DNA from: Phragmites australis
Taxonomy: Eukaryota > Streptophyta > Magnoliopsida > Poales > Poaceae
Reading direction: 5' to 3'
Assembly (NCBI RefSeq): GCF_958298935.1
Contig: NC_084927.1
Span: 34,538,501-34,602,500 of the forward strand
DNA length: 64,000 nt
Below the pieces are notes generated by a model. The model saw only the letters and a list, made by a program, of their open reading frames with translations. It was not told the DNA's origin and did not search any database. This document shows, one piece after another, positions 23,570-35,154 of the stretch. Both the position numbers and the translations under genes were made by a program. How positions within the stretch are numbered: position 1 is the stretch's first letter; each line of letters opens with the position of its first letter.

Positions 23570-24764
23570 AAACCCCCACAAAATAAAAGGGAGAAGATTC
23601 TCTCTTTCTCTCTCCCTCTCCATTTCTCTCCCTCGATTTCTTGGGGGGTTTAGTTTTGGCTTTTGGTCGCTGATTGCTTGAACCAGCGAGGGAGGGAAGC
23701 GAAACGGAGAACCGAGAAAGGATCGGACCACCGGGACCTCTTCCAAGGTGACCTTTCGTTTCCTTCGATTAGAAAGTTTCCTTGCTTCAGACAGATTGGA
23801 TTTTTTCGATCTTTTTCAGTTCATTTTTCGGTTTCGATTGCGCGATCGTCCATCAGCGACCCACTGGTTAGTTCAGAGCGTTGGCTTTGCTTACTGTTGC
23901 TGCCATTTCGATCTGATTTGATTTGGTTTTGGAGCGGCCACCTTGGCTTCTCCGATTCGTGCTTGTACAGAAGGAGCTGTTAGGATTGCTGCTCTTTTCT
24001 TTGTTTGCCTTTTGGTTCCCTGCTTATTCCCTTCTTGCCTTCTTTCGCTATTTCGACCGGATTCTTGGATTGCTCGATCGTTCCTTCCGGTACGATCTCT
24101 CGTGGCGGCGGAGGATGGTGGTGGTGGATTTGCTCATGCGAAATCGATGGTGCTTTATTAGTTTCGATCGGATCGTTCCTTTTGACCTCGCAAGTGCTGC
24201 AGGTGGAACGTCTCTGCTCGGGGTAGGCTGCGAACGATCGTGGGATAGTTGGTGAGCTGGGGTTGTCGTTTTTGTCTTTAGTTTTTTTTTTCTTGTTTGG
24301 TTGCTAGGCTTTTTGTTGATCCTTTTGTTTGGTAGCTAGAAGCTTGTTCTTCAAGTGTCAGTGAGATTAGATCGAATTGAAGTTCTTCAAAAAAAAAAAA
24401 AAAATCGATCGCATCTTGTGTGCTTCGATGTCCTTGTGATCTTTTCAATTTGTTATTGAACACTTTTGCATGATTCGATTGCCTGTCAGCTTTATGTGTA
24501 GTTGGTAAGCTTTGGTGGACGAAGAGATAAACTAATTCTTAATACCAGAATGTTTGCTTTACTGAAGATATTGGATTCTGGCTGTTACCTTTTCCTCTGT
24601 ATCCTTCATCATCCAGTCTGTAAAAGAAGAGAGCCTGCTTTGAACAGTAGGCTGCGGAAGTACTCCACATTAGCTCAGTGCTTATTTTATCTATGATTCA
24701 GGGATTGATGCTAGTGATTCTTACTGTAATTTGCAGGGAAGGATAGCTAAGGTAGTTACACAAT
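23570..24764 (+). other. 5' UTR with leader intron of the coiled-coil gene
   Basis: A CT-rich untranslated exon probably ends at 23747, where CCAAG meets a GTGACC donor. A leader intron of about 990 bases, T-rich like other plant leader introns, runs to TTTGCAG at 24736. The second exon starts at 24737, 28 bases before the ATG at 24765. Long 5' UTR introns often raise expression in grasses; that is inference here. Confidence 0.6.
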
Positions 24765-27700
24765 ATGGAAGTCGAACAGGCTGCGGAAGTAAGGACTCCA
24801 GAGACGACTGCTCATATGTTGCCTGATAAGACGCCTGTAAGAAAATATGTCCCCTGGTGATGACTGACGAGTTCATGCTTGCCACTGCTAGTGCACATTG
24901 AGTAACAAGTGCTGTTGTGAACCGTCAGTTCCTTTACGATGTTTCGTTCATGTTCCTCGTAATAGCTTGTTTATCATGTCTGGTTGAGTTATTTAGCTTC
25001 CAATACTGCCGTACAAGCATTTCCTTGAGGTACAGAAAAGTACTCTTTCTGAACATTTTTTTTCTATACGTTGTTTTCGTCATGTTTAGTTCCTTATTCT
25101 GATCTCCACCACTCTGGTATCCTCGTTATTTTTAGATCCTGGTGTTTTGCAAAAACAGATGAAAATTGGTGGGCACAAGAAAAATATGAACATCTCACTG
25201 CACTGTGTATTGAACATTGCAATGCGGTTTTCACTATTTGTTTGGTGAGGTTATATTAGAAAGTTAAATGCTATATTCAGTTTCAGAGCCTAATATTTGC
25301 ATCCATTGCATCAATAAGGTTATAGAAAGAGGGTAGAGATTAGAAAGACACCAGCAAAGCAGGGCTTTAGAGTCAGAATTAGTAAAGTCTGCACACTGTT
25401 ACTATTATGCTTTTGGTATTCACTTCCCTCGACAAAAACTTTGTTATGTTGCACTGAAGTTCCAAATAGATCACTGAATTTTTACAATTCCACTTTTGCA
25501 GGTACATGGTGATGAAAAAGAAAATCTACTGAACAGGAATTCAAATATGCAAGTGAAGGAAGCACACAATGATGAAGATGATGGAGCAGGATCTGATGGT
25601 TTTGAGCTGATAGATATGAAGGAGAATTTTGATTCTACAAAAGTGGAGGAAGAAATGGCAGCCCCAAGAAGAAGAACAGTTGATGCCTCACCTGTTACAA
25701 AGGAAAGTCCCGTGGATGCAGAGAAAAAGACAGCACTTGAAGAACAGGAACTTGCAGGAAACTTGAGACATCCAGAGACTTCCATGTTGAACCAACAAAC
25801 AAAACAGTTGGAAGACCTAACAAGTCGTATTAAAGAGCTTGAATCTGACAAAGACAGACTGGTAAAAGACTTGACAGAAGCAGAAAATAAGCAGAGCCTG
25901 CACTACAATTCCCTACAAGAAGCTCAAAGATCTCTCACTATGAAAGATAAGGAGCTGGCTGATGCAACACAATCACTGAAGGAGCTGGGGTCTGAGCTTG
26001 AAAGCTCCAAAAGGAGGATTCAAGAAATTGAAGCCGAATTAGATTCATCAGCAGATAAGCTCCGTAAACTTGAAGAGCTGAAGGATGAAAGAAGTTTGCA
26101 TGCTGCACAGGAGGCGAAGAGGGCCACAGAACTTGATAAGATGCTGGAACTGGCACAATCAAACATGAAAGAGATGGAACAAAATATTAGTAGTCTTCAA
26201 GAGGAGATAAAGGGACATCAAGATAAGGCCACAGACCATCAGCAAGTAGAAGAATCACTGGGAAGCACAATCTCAGAACTCAAGGCGGTACAAGAGGCAC
26301 TGGAGTTGTCAAAGTCTCAAGTGGCTGATTTGGAGCAGAAGCTTGCCTCTCAGGATGCTGGCATCAGTAAACTAACTGAAGAGTTGAATCTCCATTGTTC
26401 ATCTGAACAATCTCTTAAAGATAAGAGTATTAAACTAGAGAATGAACTTGCTACAGTGCATGAAGAGCTACAAGCAAAGCTTTTGAATTTGCATGAAATG
26501 GAGACAAAACTCGATGAGCAGGCAAAAGAAAGACAGACAAGTGAAGATACACTAGAGAAGCAAAATGAGCAGATACTCAACTTGCAGACTGGGCTAGACA
26601 AATTGAAGTATGAAAATGAAATTCTCCAAGGTACTGTTGCTGATCTTAATTCAGAACGTACAGAAAAAGACTCCCTGCTGAGTCAGGCTGAAGATGAGCT
26701 TGCTAAAGCACAGTTGCTCCTCTCAGAAGCACTGTCACATAAAGAAGAATTGGAGGTAAATCTGAAATCTCTCAGTGAGCAGCATGGTGAGTCCAAAGCT
26801 TTTGCAGAAAATGCAAACCAAAAGATTCTTGAACTTGAAGCACAAATCCAGGCAATGCGTGCAGCTGAAGAGGCTGTCAAGTCACAGCTGAAAGAAGCTG
26901 GGGCAAGTGTGGAAACTGCAGAGAAGAAAAGTTTGGACCTTCAGCAACAACTCAGCGGCATTGAGAATAAATTAGTTGCATCAAGTGAAGAAATAGAGTT
27001 GCTGAAAGAGCGCGTTCAACAAGAAGAGGCTTTATCAGCAGAAAAAGGAATACAGCTGGAAGAAGCAGTGGCCAGTGTAGAGGGATACAAAGAAAAAATC
27101 AATGAGTTGCAATCGTCCCTAGATTCCTCGGTATCTAAAAATCAGCTACTTGAACAAGAAGTCAAGGACCTGTCCGACAGATGCTCAGAGCATCAAGAAC
27201 AAGCTCATTCAGTTCGGCAAAGAAGCCTTGAGCTGGAGGATTTACTTCACACATCAAAGTCTGATGCTGAAGGTGCATACTCCCGGACACAAGAGCTGGA
27301 GCAGGAGCTGAACAGCACATATGAAAAGTTCAAGGGGGTTGAAGAAGAACTAGAAGAGTACAGAAGCAAGGTTTCGCAACTTTCTGATGATTTAGAAGCT
27401 TACCAGACAAAAGCAGCTAGTCTTGAAGCTGCGGTGGAAGCAGCAAGCGGGAAAGAGAATGAACTTATGGAGTCACTGAGCCAAATAACTGAAGAAAAGA
27501 AGAAACTTGAAGAACTAACAGCAGAGCATGAAGCTAAACTTCAAGAACACTTGAAGGAAAAACAATCTTTTGAAGAGGGATTGCAGAGCCAAGAATCAAA
27601 GGTGCTGGATCTACAAGAAAAGTTGGTGAAACTGAGAGAGGAAAAAGAACGCCATGAAAACACCATAGCTGATCTTAACCTTCAGCTATCCAGTAAGAAT

Positions 27701-30700
27701 GAAATGTACAATCAACTGGAGTCCCAATTAAGCCAGGCTGGGGATGATCATAGCAAAACAAGGTCACTGCTCTCCGAAGCACAATCACACAGGGAGGAAC
27801 TGGAGCTGAATCTGAGATCTCTTAGTGACCTGCACACTGCATCCAAAACAGCTGCAGAGTCTGCAATACAGAGGATTGAAGAGCTTGAAACTCAAATTCG
27901 GGAGTTAACTGCTTCTGAACAGAGTTTGAAGCTGCAGCTTACTGAGTTTGAGTCAAAGTTAGCATCTGCTGAGAAGACGAGCACAGATCTTGAGCAAGAG
28001 CTTAAAGATGCTACAGCAGAGTGCAGCAATTGCCATGTGAAGATTGATGAACTTTCTGGGGAGCTTGAATTATACAAGGAGAAATCAACTAATCTTGAAA
28101 GCTCGTTAGCAGAAGCAAAACAAACGGAGGCTGAGTTGTCAGAGAAGTTGGCTCAAGTTACTGAAGAAAATGAGAAGCTTGACGAACTGTCAAAGAAAAC
28201 AACCATAAAGCATTTGGAAGCAGAGAAGCAGATCCAAACTTTACAGGGTGAATTGGAATCTGCCCGAGGTAAACTGGAAGAGGTTGAAGAGGAGCTCCAG
28301 TCTCTGGGTATCAAGGAAAGCTCGGTGCTTGAGAAGCTCAAATCTGCAGAAGAGCAGCTGGAGCACAAAGGGAGGGCATTGGAACATGTCACTTCCAAGA
28401 AAATAGACCTGGAAGCTCTTTATCAGTCTTTACTTGAAGATACAGAGATGAAGCTTCAACACTCAGTAGAAAACTTAACTCAGAAGGAGATTGAGTGCCA
28501 GCAACTATTTGAAAAGTTGAAGTTGATTGAGGAACAAGCAGCATCTTATCAATCAAAAGCAACTGCAGCCACTGAAGAGGCGGAGTCCATGAAGGTGGAG
28601 CTGGAAGCATTTGAAATGGAAATTTCTACTCATGAGACCACCATTGAAGAACTCAAGACCAAGGTCTCCAATGCTGAGTCAAATGCAGAACAAGCATTGG
28701 CTGAGCTTGCGATGATGAGTGGAACAAATCAGGCCTTGAAAGAGGAACTTGATGCTAAGCTAGCGATGCTTCATGAAGTTCAGGAACAGCTTAATTCTAC
28801 TCATGCTGAAAAGGAAGAAGTTTCCACAAAGCTAGCTGAGCATGAAAGAACAGTAGTACATTTGACTGAGGTGCACAGTAGAGGTTTAGAACTCCAATCT
28901 GCAGCTGAATCAAGGAATGCAGAAATTGAAGCTCAAATGCGCGAAGCTCTTGAGACAGTAGGACAGAAAGAGTCTGAGGTGAAAAACTTGAATGAGAAGC
29001 TGGTTGCACTTGAGTCCGAGATTGAAAGTTTGACGCATGTTAATGAAGCCTTGAAACAGGAAATCGATGCTAAGCTGGTCACGATTGATGAGCTGCAGGA
29101 GAAGTGTAGTTCTATAAATTCTGAGAAAGTAGAAGTTGCTGAAAAGTTGGCTGTTCTTGAGAGAACAATAGAGCATTTGACAGAAGAGCATTCAAGAGGA
29201 TTGGAGCTCCGATCTGCAGCTGAATCAAGGAATGCAGAAATTGAGAGTCAACTGCATGAAGTTATTGAGGAGATAGCACATAAAGAAGCCGAAGTTACAA
29301 GCTTGAAGGAGAAGTTGGCTTTGCTTGAAACTGAGAACAAAACGTTGGCTGGTATGAATGAGGAGTTAAAAGGGGAAGTGGATGCTAAACTGACCATGTT
29401 TAATGAGCTACAGGAGCGGTTTAGCTCTACTCATGCTGAGAAGGAAGAAGCTGCAGAGAAGCTAGTTGTTCATGAGAGGACAATCTCACACCTGACAGAG
29501 GTGCACACAAGGAGCTTGGAGCTCAATTCTGCAGCTGAATCAAAGAATGAAGAAATTGAAGCTCAGCTTGGTGAAGCTCTCGAGAAGATAACAAGGAAAG
29601 AAGCTGAAGTTAAAGACTTGAGTGAGAAGCTGGATGCTCTGGAAATTGAGTTGGGGTATTACGAGGAGCAGGCAACTGAAGCTGCTGCCACTGAAGAAAA
29701 TCATAAGGTTAAATTTGATGAAGCTGTGCAGAAAATAAAGATTCTGGAGGAACAACTTGCAGAAACACAAAGTGAGGTTGAGCATTTCCTTACGGAGAAG
29801 GAAAGCTTGACTCTTGCAAATAGTAGTTTGAATGCGGAAGTGGAAGTACATCAGAAGAAGCTGAATGAATTACAACGTGCACTTGCTGCGGCTGTAGCAG
29901 AAAAAGAGGGAGTGTCTGAAGAGGTTAATGCATTGCGAAAAACACTAGAAGGAATGATTGAGCGTAAAGAAGAATTGGAAGTCCAGGTGACCAAATGTTT
30001 TTTGTTAATTTTTACATCTGCTTACTTGTAGCTTCAAAATATGTTATCATACCATTACATAGCAGTAGAAAAGGAAGCTTGTTTTTCTTTAAATAAAGTA
30101 GAACATTTTTCAGGTATCTTCTACTTTGGAAGAGCACGAAGAACTGAAGAGCATGTACCAAAATACACTGGAAGAGAAGCAGGTATTGAATGATAAATAT
30201 GAAACTGCAAAGAAAGAGCTCGAGGAAGCAATAGCAATGTTGGAGGAGAAAATGAATGTAGACAAGTCAGAAAAAGAGTTGCACATCTCAAAACTGGAAA
30301 GACAGATTACATTATCTGAGATAAAATACATGGAGGAGGTATTTGTCCTTGTTTGTCTCCCTCCAAACTATTTGATGTTTGATTCTGGAAATGCTATCTC
30401 AATATGTCTAATGTATACAATATTTTCAGATCAAGACCATGCAAGTGGAAACAACTGAAAAGGATGAAGCACTAACAGCCAAGTTGCAGGAACATGCAAA
30501 CTTACTGCATGAGAAAGATGAGTTGGAACAGCAATTGCTGGAAGTTAGAAAGGAACTGGATGATGCTTACCATACCATAGCAAATCAGGTAAATTGGTGT
30601 TGTTAAATATATTTCCAATATAATATTGTTCAGTCCTTATTGCTAAGTGAAAGGGACTGCCAAATCTATCACTTCCTACTTTTTTACAGATGAAACTTTT

Positions 30701-32678
30701 ATGTCCTGGGTTTGCTTCTATGTCTGCGAGCTTGCCCCTTTCATTATTGAGAACTCATAAATTGTTAAACCTGTCTCAATTTATAGATCAATCAGAAATT
30801 GTCAAACCTATCCCAAAATGGTCACATGGCTCACAGAGTTGAAATATTCGTAGTCTAGCTTAATTGAGAACATCTAAAAATGATCACAAAGGGGTGCCTT
30901 CCTCTTTGTATTGCCTTGTGTTCAACTGTCTTGATATGTACTGAAGTTGTTGACTCAAGGAGTCAAGAGCATTTAAACATTTTGATATCTACAAAAATTG
31001 TATCATTGTTTGAGCTAGCCTTGACGTGAAAAATCTTTGTTTTTGCAGGAAGAGCAAGCTTCGGTGAGGGAGATAAAGTGGGATGCATTTAAGAAGTATT
31101 CAGAGGACCAACTGGAAACTGAGCGGCAGCATGCTGCAGAGCTGGAACTGCAAGTATCAGCTCTTAAACAACAGCTTCATGAAGCTGAGATTCATTACAA
31201 GCATAAGGTGTGGTTTTATCTGAGTTCTTGTTTTACGCTAATGCTAGTTCACCAACAAAGGCTGTTATGGCTCCATAATCAAGGATCTTGTCAGATCTGT
31301 TCACAATAACAGAAATGTAGTTTTGTGATAAAGTGATACAAAATGGTTTTGTAGAATGGGAGGAGAAAAGTGTAGTTTTATGATAAAGTGATGCAAAGTA
31401 AGTGTGGTTTTGTGAAATAGGAGGGAAATGTAGTTTTATGATAGTTTTGACGATCGTAGTGCAGTTTTGCGAAATTTACTCAAATCTATTTTAAGTCTCC
31501 ACAACCTTTGATGTTAAAGTCTTTTAGATTCTTAGGCATCTAGTTTGTTGCTGTGTTATTTCTCATTCAAAATGGAAGCATTGTGATTCTTGACTGAAGG
31601 CTTGCATGACTATGGATTGAGAGAATACGCATCTTTTGTGGCAACTATATGAGATACTGAAAGCTATATTTTGTCACAATATTGATGTTTTACTTGGATA
31701 CTTTGTATTTCTTATATCGGTGGAAAAACAAGTTTCTCAAAGGGACAATCTTTCTTTCCACAGGAAGAACAAGTTTCTCAAAGAGAGGTTCAATGGGAAG
31801 CAGATCAAAATCATTCATTGGGTGAACTGGAAGCTCAGCGTCAGTATGCCACAGACTTGGAGAAACAAATCCAAGCTCTTACACAGAAGTTAGAATTAGC
31901 CGAAGCAAACTACAAGCAGAAGGTAAACACCATCCTTTCAGCAATACTTAGTAGTAAAAAGACCATCATCATACACGAGGTCAGCAAATATTTAAAAAAG
32001 CACAATAGAGCTTTACAATCTTGTGGTAGTCATGCTTATAGATTCTTGCTGATACAAAGGTCAAAAGGATGATAAATTCACTCCATAGTGCCCACTGTTG
32101 CCACTGATGAAGGGCAGTTTGCCTTTGCATAAGTAACCAATTTAGAGTTTCGAGATTTTCTCTATATATACATGGTGCATTTGCTAGTTTGCTACTCTTT
32201 CCCCCTTGCACTGAATTGTCTGAGTTTTCCAGGTCACAGAAGAGAGGGATAAGCTTTCTGAGGTTACTACGGAGTTCAACAAGTTGACACAAAAATTAAG
32301 CAAGAATGTTGAATTGGAGAAGAAGGTACAGGATCTTGAGCAGAAGCTGCAGGTAGCTTATTCCAAATCCGATGAACAGGCAAGCAGATACATGGATATG
32401 AAATCTCTTAGTTCTCTAGTCAGTGGTTATTTGCAACTAATCTCATCATCTCTTTGCAGGCAAAGGATGCTGTGGAGTCGAGATCCCGAGAATTCAGCCT
32501 CGATTCATCAACACTGGCAAATGAACAACCTGACAGACCTCAGGCTGCTGACACAGCCTCTCCAAACCTTACTCAACAAGAATTGCGAGAACCTTCTGGC
32601 ATCATGGCCTTCAAGTTCATCCTGGGAGTTGCCCTGCTGTCCATACTTGTTGGCGTATTTCTCGGAAAGCGCTACTAG
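24765..32678 (+). CDS. Long coiled-coil protein with C-terminal membrane anchor (PICC-like)
   Basis: Predicted 1874 residues from exons 24765-24836, 25502-29986, 30114-30338, 30430-30588, 31049-31207, 31764-31922, 32233-32379 and 32460-32678; all phase 0, sum 5625 nt. After an acidic N-terminal stretch the protein is almost wholly heptad-type coiled coil rich in Glu, Lys, Leu and Gln. Residues about 1106-1420 are three exact-length 105-residue repeats. The last 22 residues form a hydrophobic helix (KFILGVALLSILVGVFLG) ending KRY, so it is a tail-anchored protein facing the cytosol. Size, repeats and tail resemble Arabidopsis PICC/PICL, plant-specific ER coiled-coil proteins linked to immune callose (family knowledge, from memory); generic annotations call it myosin- or golgin-like. 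No motor domain is present. The last intron begins with GC. Confidence 0.9.
28745..29689 (+). repeat. Three tandem 315-bp coding repeats in the coiled-coil gene
   Basis: Repeat starts fall at 28745, 29060 and 29375, exactly 315 bases (105 codons) apart. Each begins E-x-DAKL and contains LTEVHSRGLEL or a close variant, then SAAESRNAEIE. An exact multiple of the 7-residue heptad (15 heptads) keeps the coiled-coil register. Confidence 0.85.
31311..31450. repeat. Degenerate tandem repeat in an intron of the coiled-coil gene
   Basis: About two and a half copies of a roughly 62-bp unit containing TGTAGTTTTATGATAAAGTGA and GTGGTTTTGTGAAAT variants, located in the 31208-31763 intron. Confidence 0.6.
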
Positions 32679-33287
32679 TGCTGCTTTTGTGAAAGTCTCT
32701 TGGTGCCCATGGGAAATCTCATTGTCAATATTGCTTTCAATGAACCTCAGCTATCCTAGCTGAACAGTCCTTAGTCAACCGAAGTTTGAAAGAATTGCTA
32801 GCCTTTATTGGAATGGACCGATGACTTTTAGGGAGAAGTCGGAGATCTTGAAAGCTTTTTTTTCCTCTTGTTGAGTTTTCCCTTTAGTTTCTCTTTGGGT
32901 AAGGTGCTAGGAATTTGATTTTTGTTCATTCCTACCCTTCGCATGCAAAAGGCTAATTGCATGTAACTGGTTTTGCCGTCATCAGGTTTTCGTTTACATT
33001 TCTCTGTAAAAAAGATCTGAAGTGCAGGGACTCAAAAGTCAAAACATGAAGCCTTTGGTGATATGTTCATATGAAGAGTGCAAGTTCTGTAATCATTTAC
33101 AAATTCAATCACTCCAGTGCTTTTGATGTACATCTGAATTTGCTTGTCAGCAAGAAATGTCACTACTTCCCTCTTAGATCAGAAGGCTTTTCAAGCCCTG
33201 CCATTTCTTTTCTGTCTTGAAATTGCATGTATTTGTACTGCACGGTGAAGCTTTTACTTGCATTTCTCTTAGACGCAACACTCGGTG
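32679..33287. other. 3' UTR and spacer after the coiled-coil gene
   Basis: The first 350 bases or so are a T-rich 3' UTR of the plus-strand gene. About 60 bases at 33205-33260 (with GTACTGCACGGTGA) recur in diverged form at 37290-37345. No gene seen. Confidence 0.5.
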
Positions 33288-35154
33288 TTACTTCACCTTA
33301 GAACTCTTGACACTTTGCTTCAGCGGATACCGGGTATCGGCATTAGTCAGGCAAGAAGCCCCTGATTCCTCCGCGGATCGTACCCCATGTCCCGGCAGCT
33401 CGTCGTTGTACCAGGTATTGGCGTACTCACCCCACTCCGCCACGCTCCTCTCCATCCGCCCGACGACGGGCAGCCGGAAGGCGCCGTCGAGGAGATGCGC
33501 CACCCACTTGGCCATCATCTCGTAGAGGTATATATGCTCGTCAGGCTGTCCGGGTAGCCGATGATCGCCGTCTGCGGGATCCGGGGGTGCACGCACTGCC
33601 TGTACAGAGGAGCCGGGGCGTCTGGCCCGCCTGCCGCCGTCTCCTTGAACCTGCCGAGACGAGCATGTCCCTCAGCTTGTCATCCCCGCGGAAGCCGATG
33701 GCCAGCACGACGACGTCCGCCTCGACGCGCTCCCCGGTGTTGCCCAGCACCAGCCAGTCCGCGCAGAAGCTGAAGGCTCTGGCCCTCTAGATCACGACGT
33801 GACGATGTTGCCCGCTCCGACTCTGTCGTAGAACCTGTCGGGCAGGACCCCCGAGCCGGCACGCCGACATCGATCTCGAGAAGCTCTCGTCCGGCACCAT
33901 CCCGTGCTCCCGCATCGGGATGTGCATCTTGGAGTACGCCTCGGTCAGCTTCGACATCAGCCATCTCTGAAGACGTACGCACACACTGATCAGTACTCCA
34001 CTGGCTAGTACCATGCATTCATGACGAGGCGAGCAGTATCGCCAGCATCAGCTCGGCCAGCCGGTTCGTGAAGAGGTGCCCGATGCTCACGCCCCACACG
34101 AAGCCGCCGTTCACCCTCCGCCGCGGGCTCCTGCAGATCATGGAGCGTGGGTACCTGGCACCTTATCGATGCATGCATGCATGCGCGCGCGTGTTAACGC
34201 AAGCTGGTCAAGCTCTGCTTTGCTTTGCTTGGGTGAAGAGCCCGGCCGGCCATCACAAATAGTCCAGGCTCTTACCATTTACACCGGCGCGCTCCGTGAC
34301 CGTGTCGAAGGCCGACTTGCCCGAGCCGACCACGGCGACGCGCTTACCTTTGATCAGCTCGGCGGCGTCCATGTCGGAGTACTCCACGGAGTGAAGCACT
34401 TGTCTGTGGAACACTTAGTGACTTGGGGCCCTCGGTTGGGTGGAAACACGGGGATGTTGGCGACTCCGCCGAACCTCCCGATGCAGAGTATCACGACACC
34501 AAGGTGTCTCTGTTCGGTAACGACTGTACAAGTTCTTCGATCTGCGGTGTTGAACTAATTTTCTTTTTGAAAAGGCACAAATGTATTTTGTAAACTAATT
34601 ATTTTGCAAATCTATCGGCATTCGAATCTCGATGAACCAGTTGCATCGGCTTGAAAACGATGCCTCTCTTTAAGAGTTGTTGAAGTCTCCACCTAGGTAC
34701 TGCGAGTCTATGATCGGTAGCTTGATTAATTACCTGGGTAACCTTCGATCCACGGTGCTGCACCGTGAGCCGCAGCCACTCTCCCGTGCCGTCGCCGAAT
34801 GCATCGCCGCCACCTGCTCCTCTCCGGCACCCCGACGTACTCGGCGCCGAGCACCTTGCTGCCGAACCGGACGCACTCCAGGACGCCGAAGCGCAGCGCG
34901 TAGGCGCCAAGGTACACCACCACCTGGTCGTGCCGCGGGAAGACCTCGGTCACGCCCGCCGGCCACGGGAAGTCCGAGAACCGGTAGCTGAACGCCGGCG
35001 TCTGCAGACTCGTCGAGGCCAGCGTGTGCCTCCACACGCCGCCGACGCCCTCGAATACCACTGGCCGGAAGCCCTTCGCAAGCGCATGCTTGCATGCCGC
35101 CAGACCGCTGGCGCCGGCGCCGACGATGGCCACGCGCTTCTTGGTCGCGCCCAT
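33288..35154 (-). pseudogene. Flavin-containing monooxygenase (FMO1-like) pseudogene
   Basis: Plant FMOs use FAD and NADPH to oxygenate N or S in small molecules. Reading leftwards from ATG 35154: FAD site [16 protein letters not shown], then [26 protein letters not shown], a donor after 34734, [16 protein letters not shown], the NADPH site VAVVGSGKSAFDTV, WLMSKLTEAYSKMHIPMREH, ADVVVLAIGF, and YEMMAKWVAHLLDGAFRLP near the end. The family order is complete, but the frame is broken several times. There is a shift near 34850, an extra stretch near 34418-34430 before [10 protein letters not shown], a stop near 33800, and an extra TA in TATATA at 33529-33535. It is therefore almost certainly non-functional. 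High GC against AT-rich surroundings marks its extent. Confidence 0.85.

Noticed and set aside
25471..29851. Many minus-strand open frames opposite the coiled-coil exon
   Set aside because: They are antisense shadows of a long, Glu/Lys/Leu-rich coding exon; Ser/Phe-rich composition and no domain.
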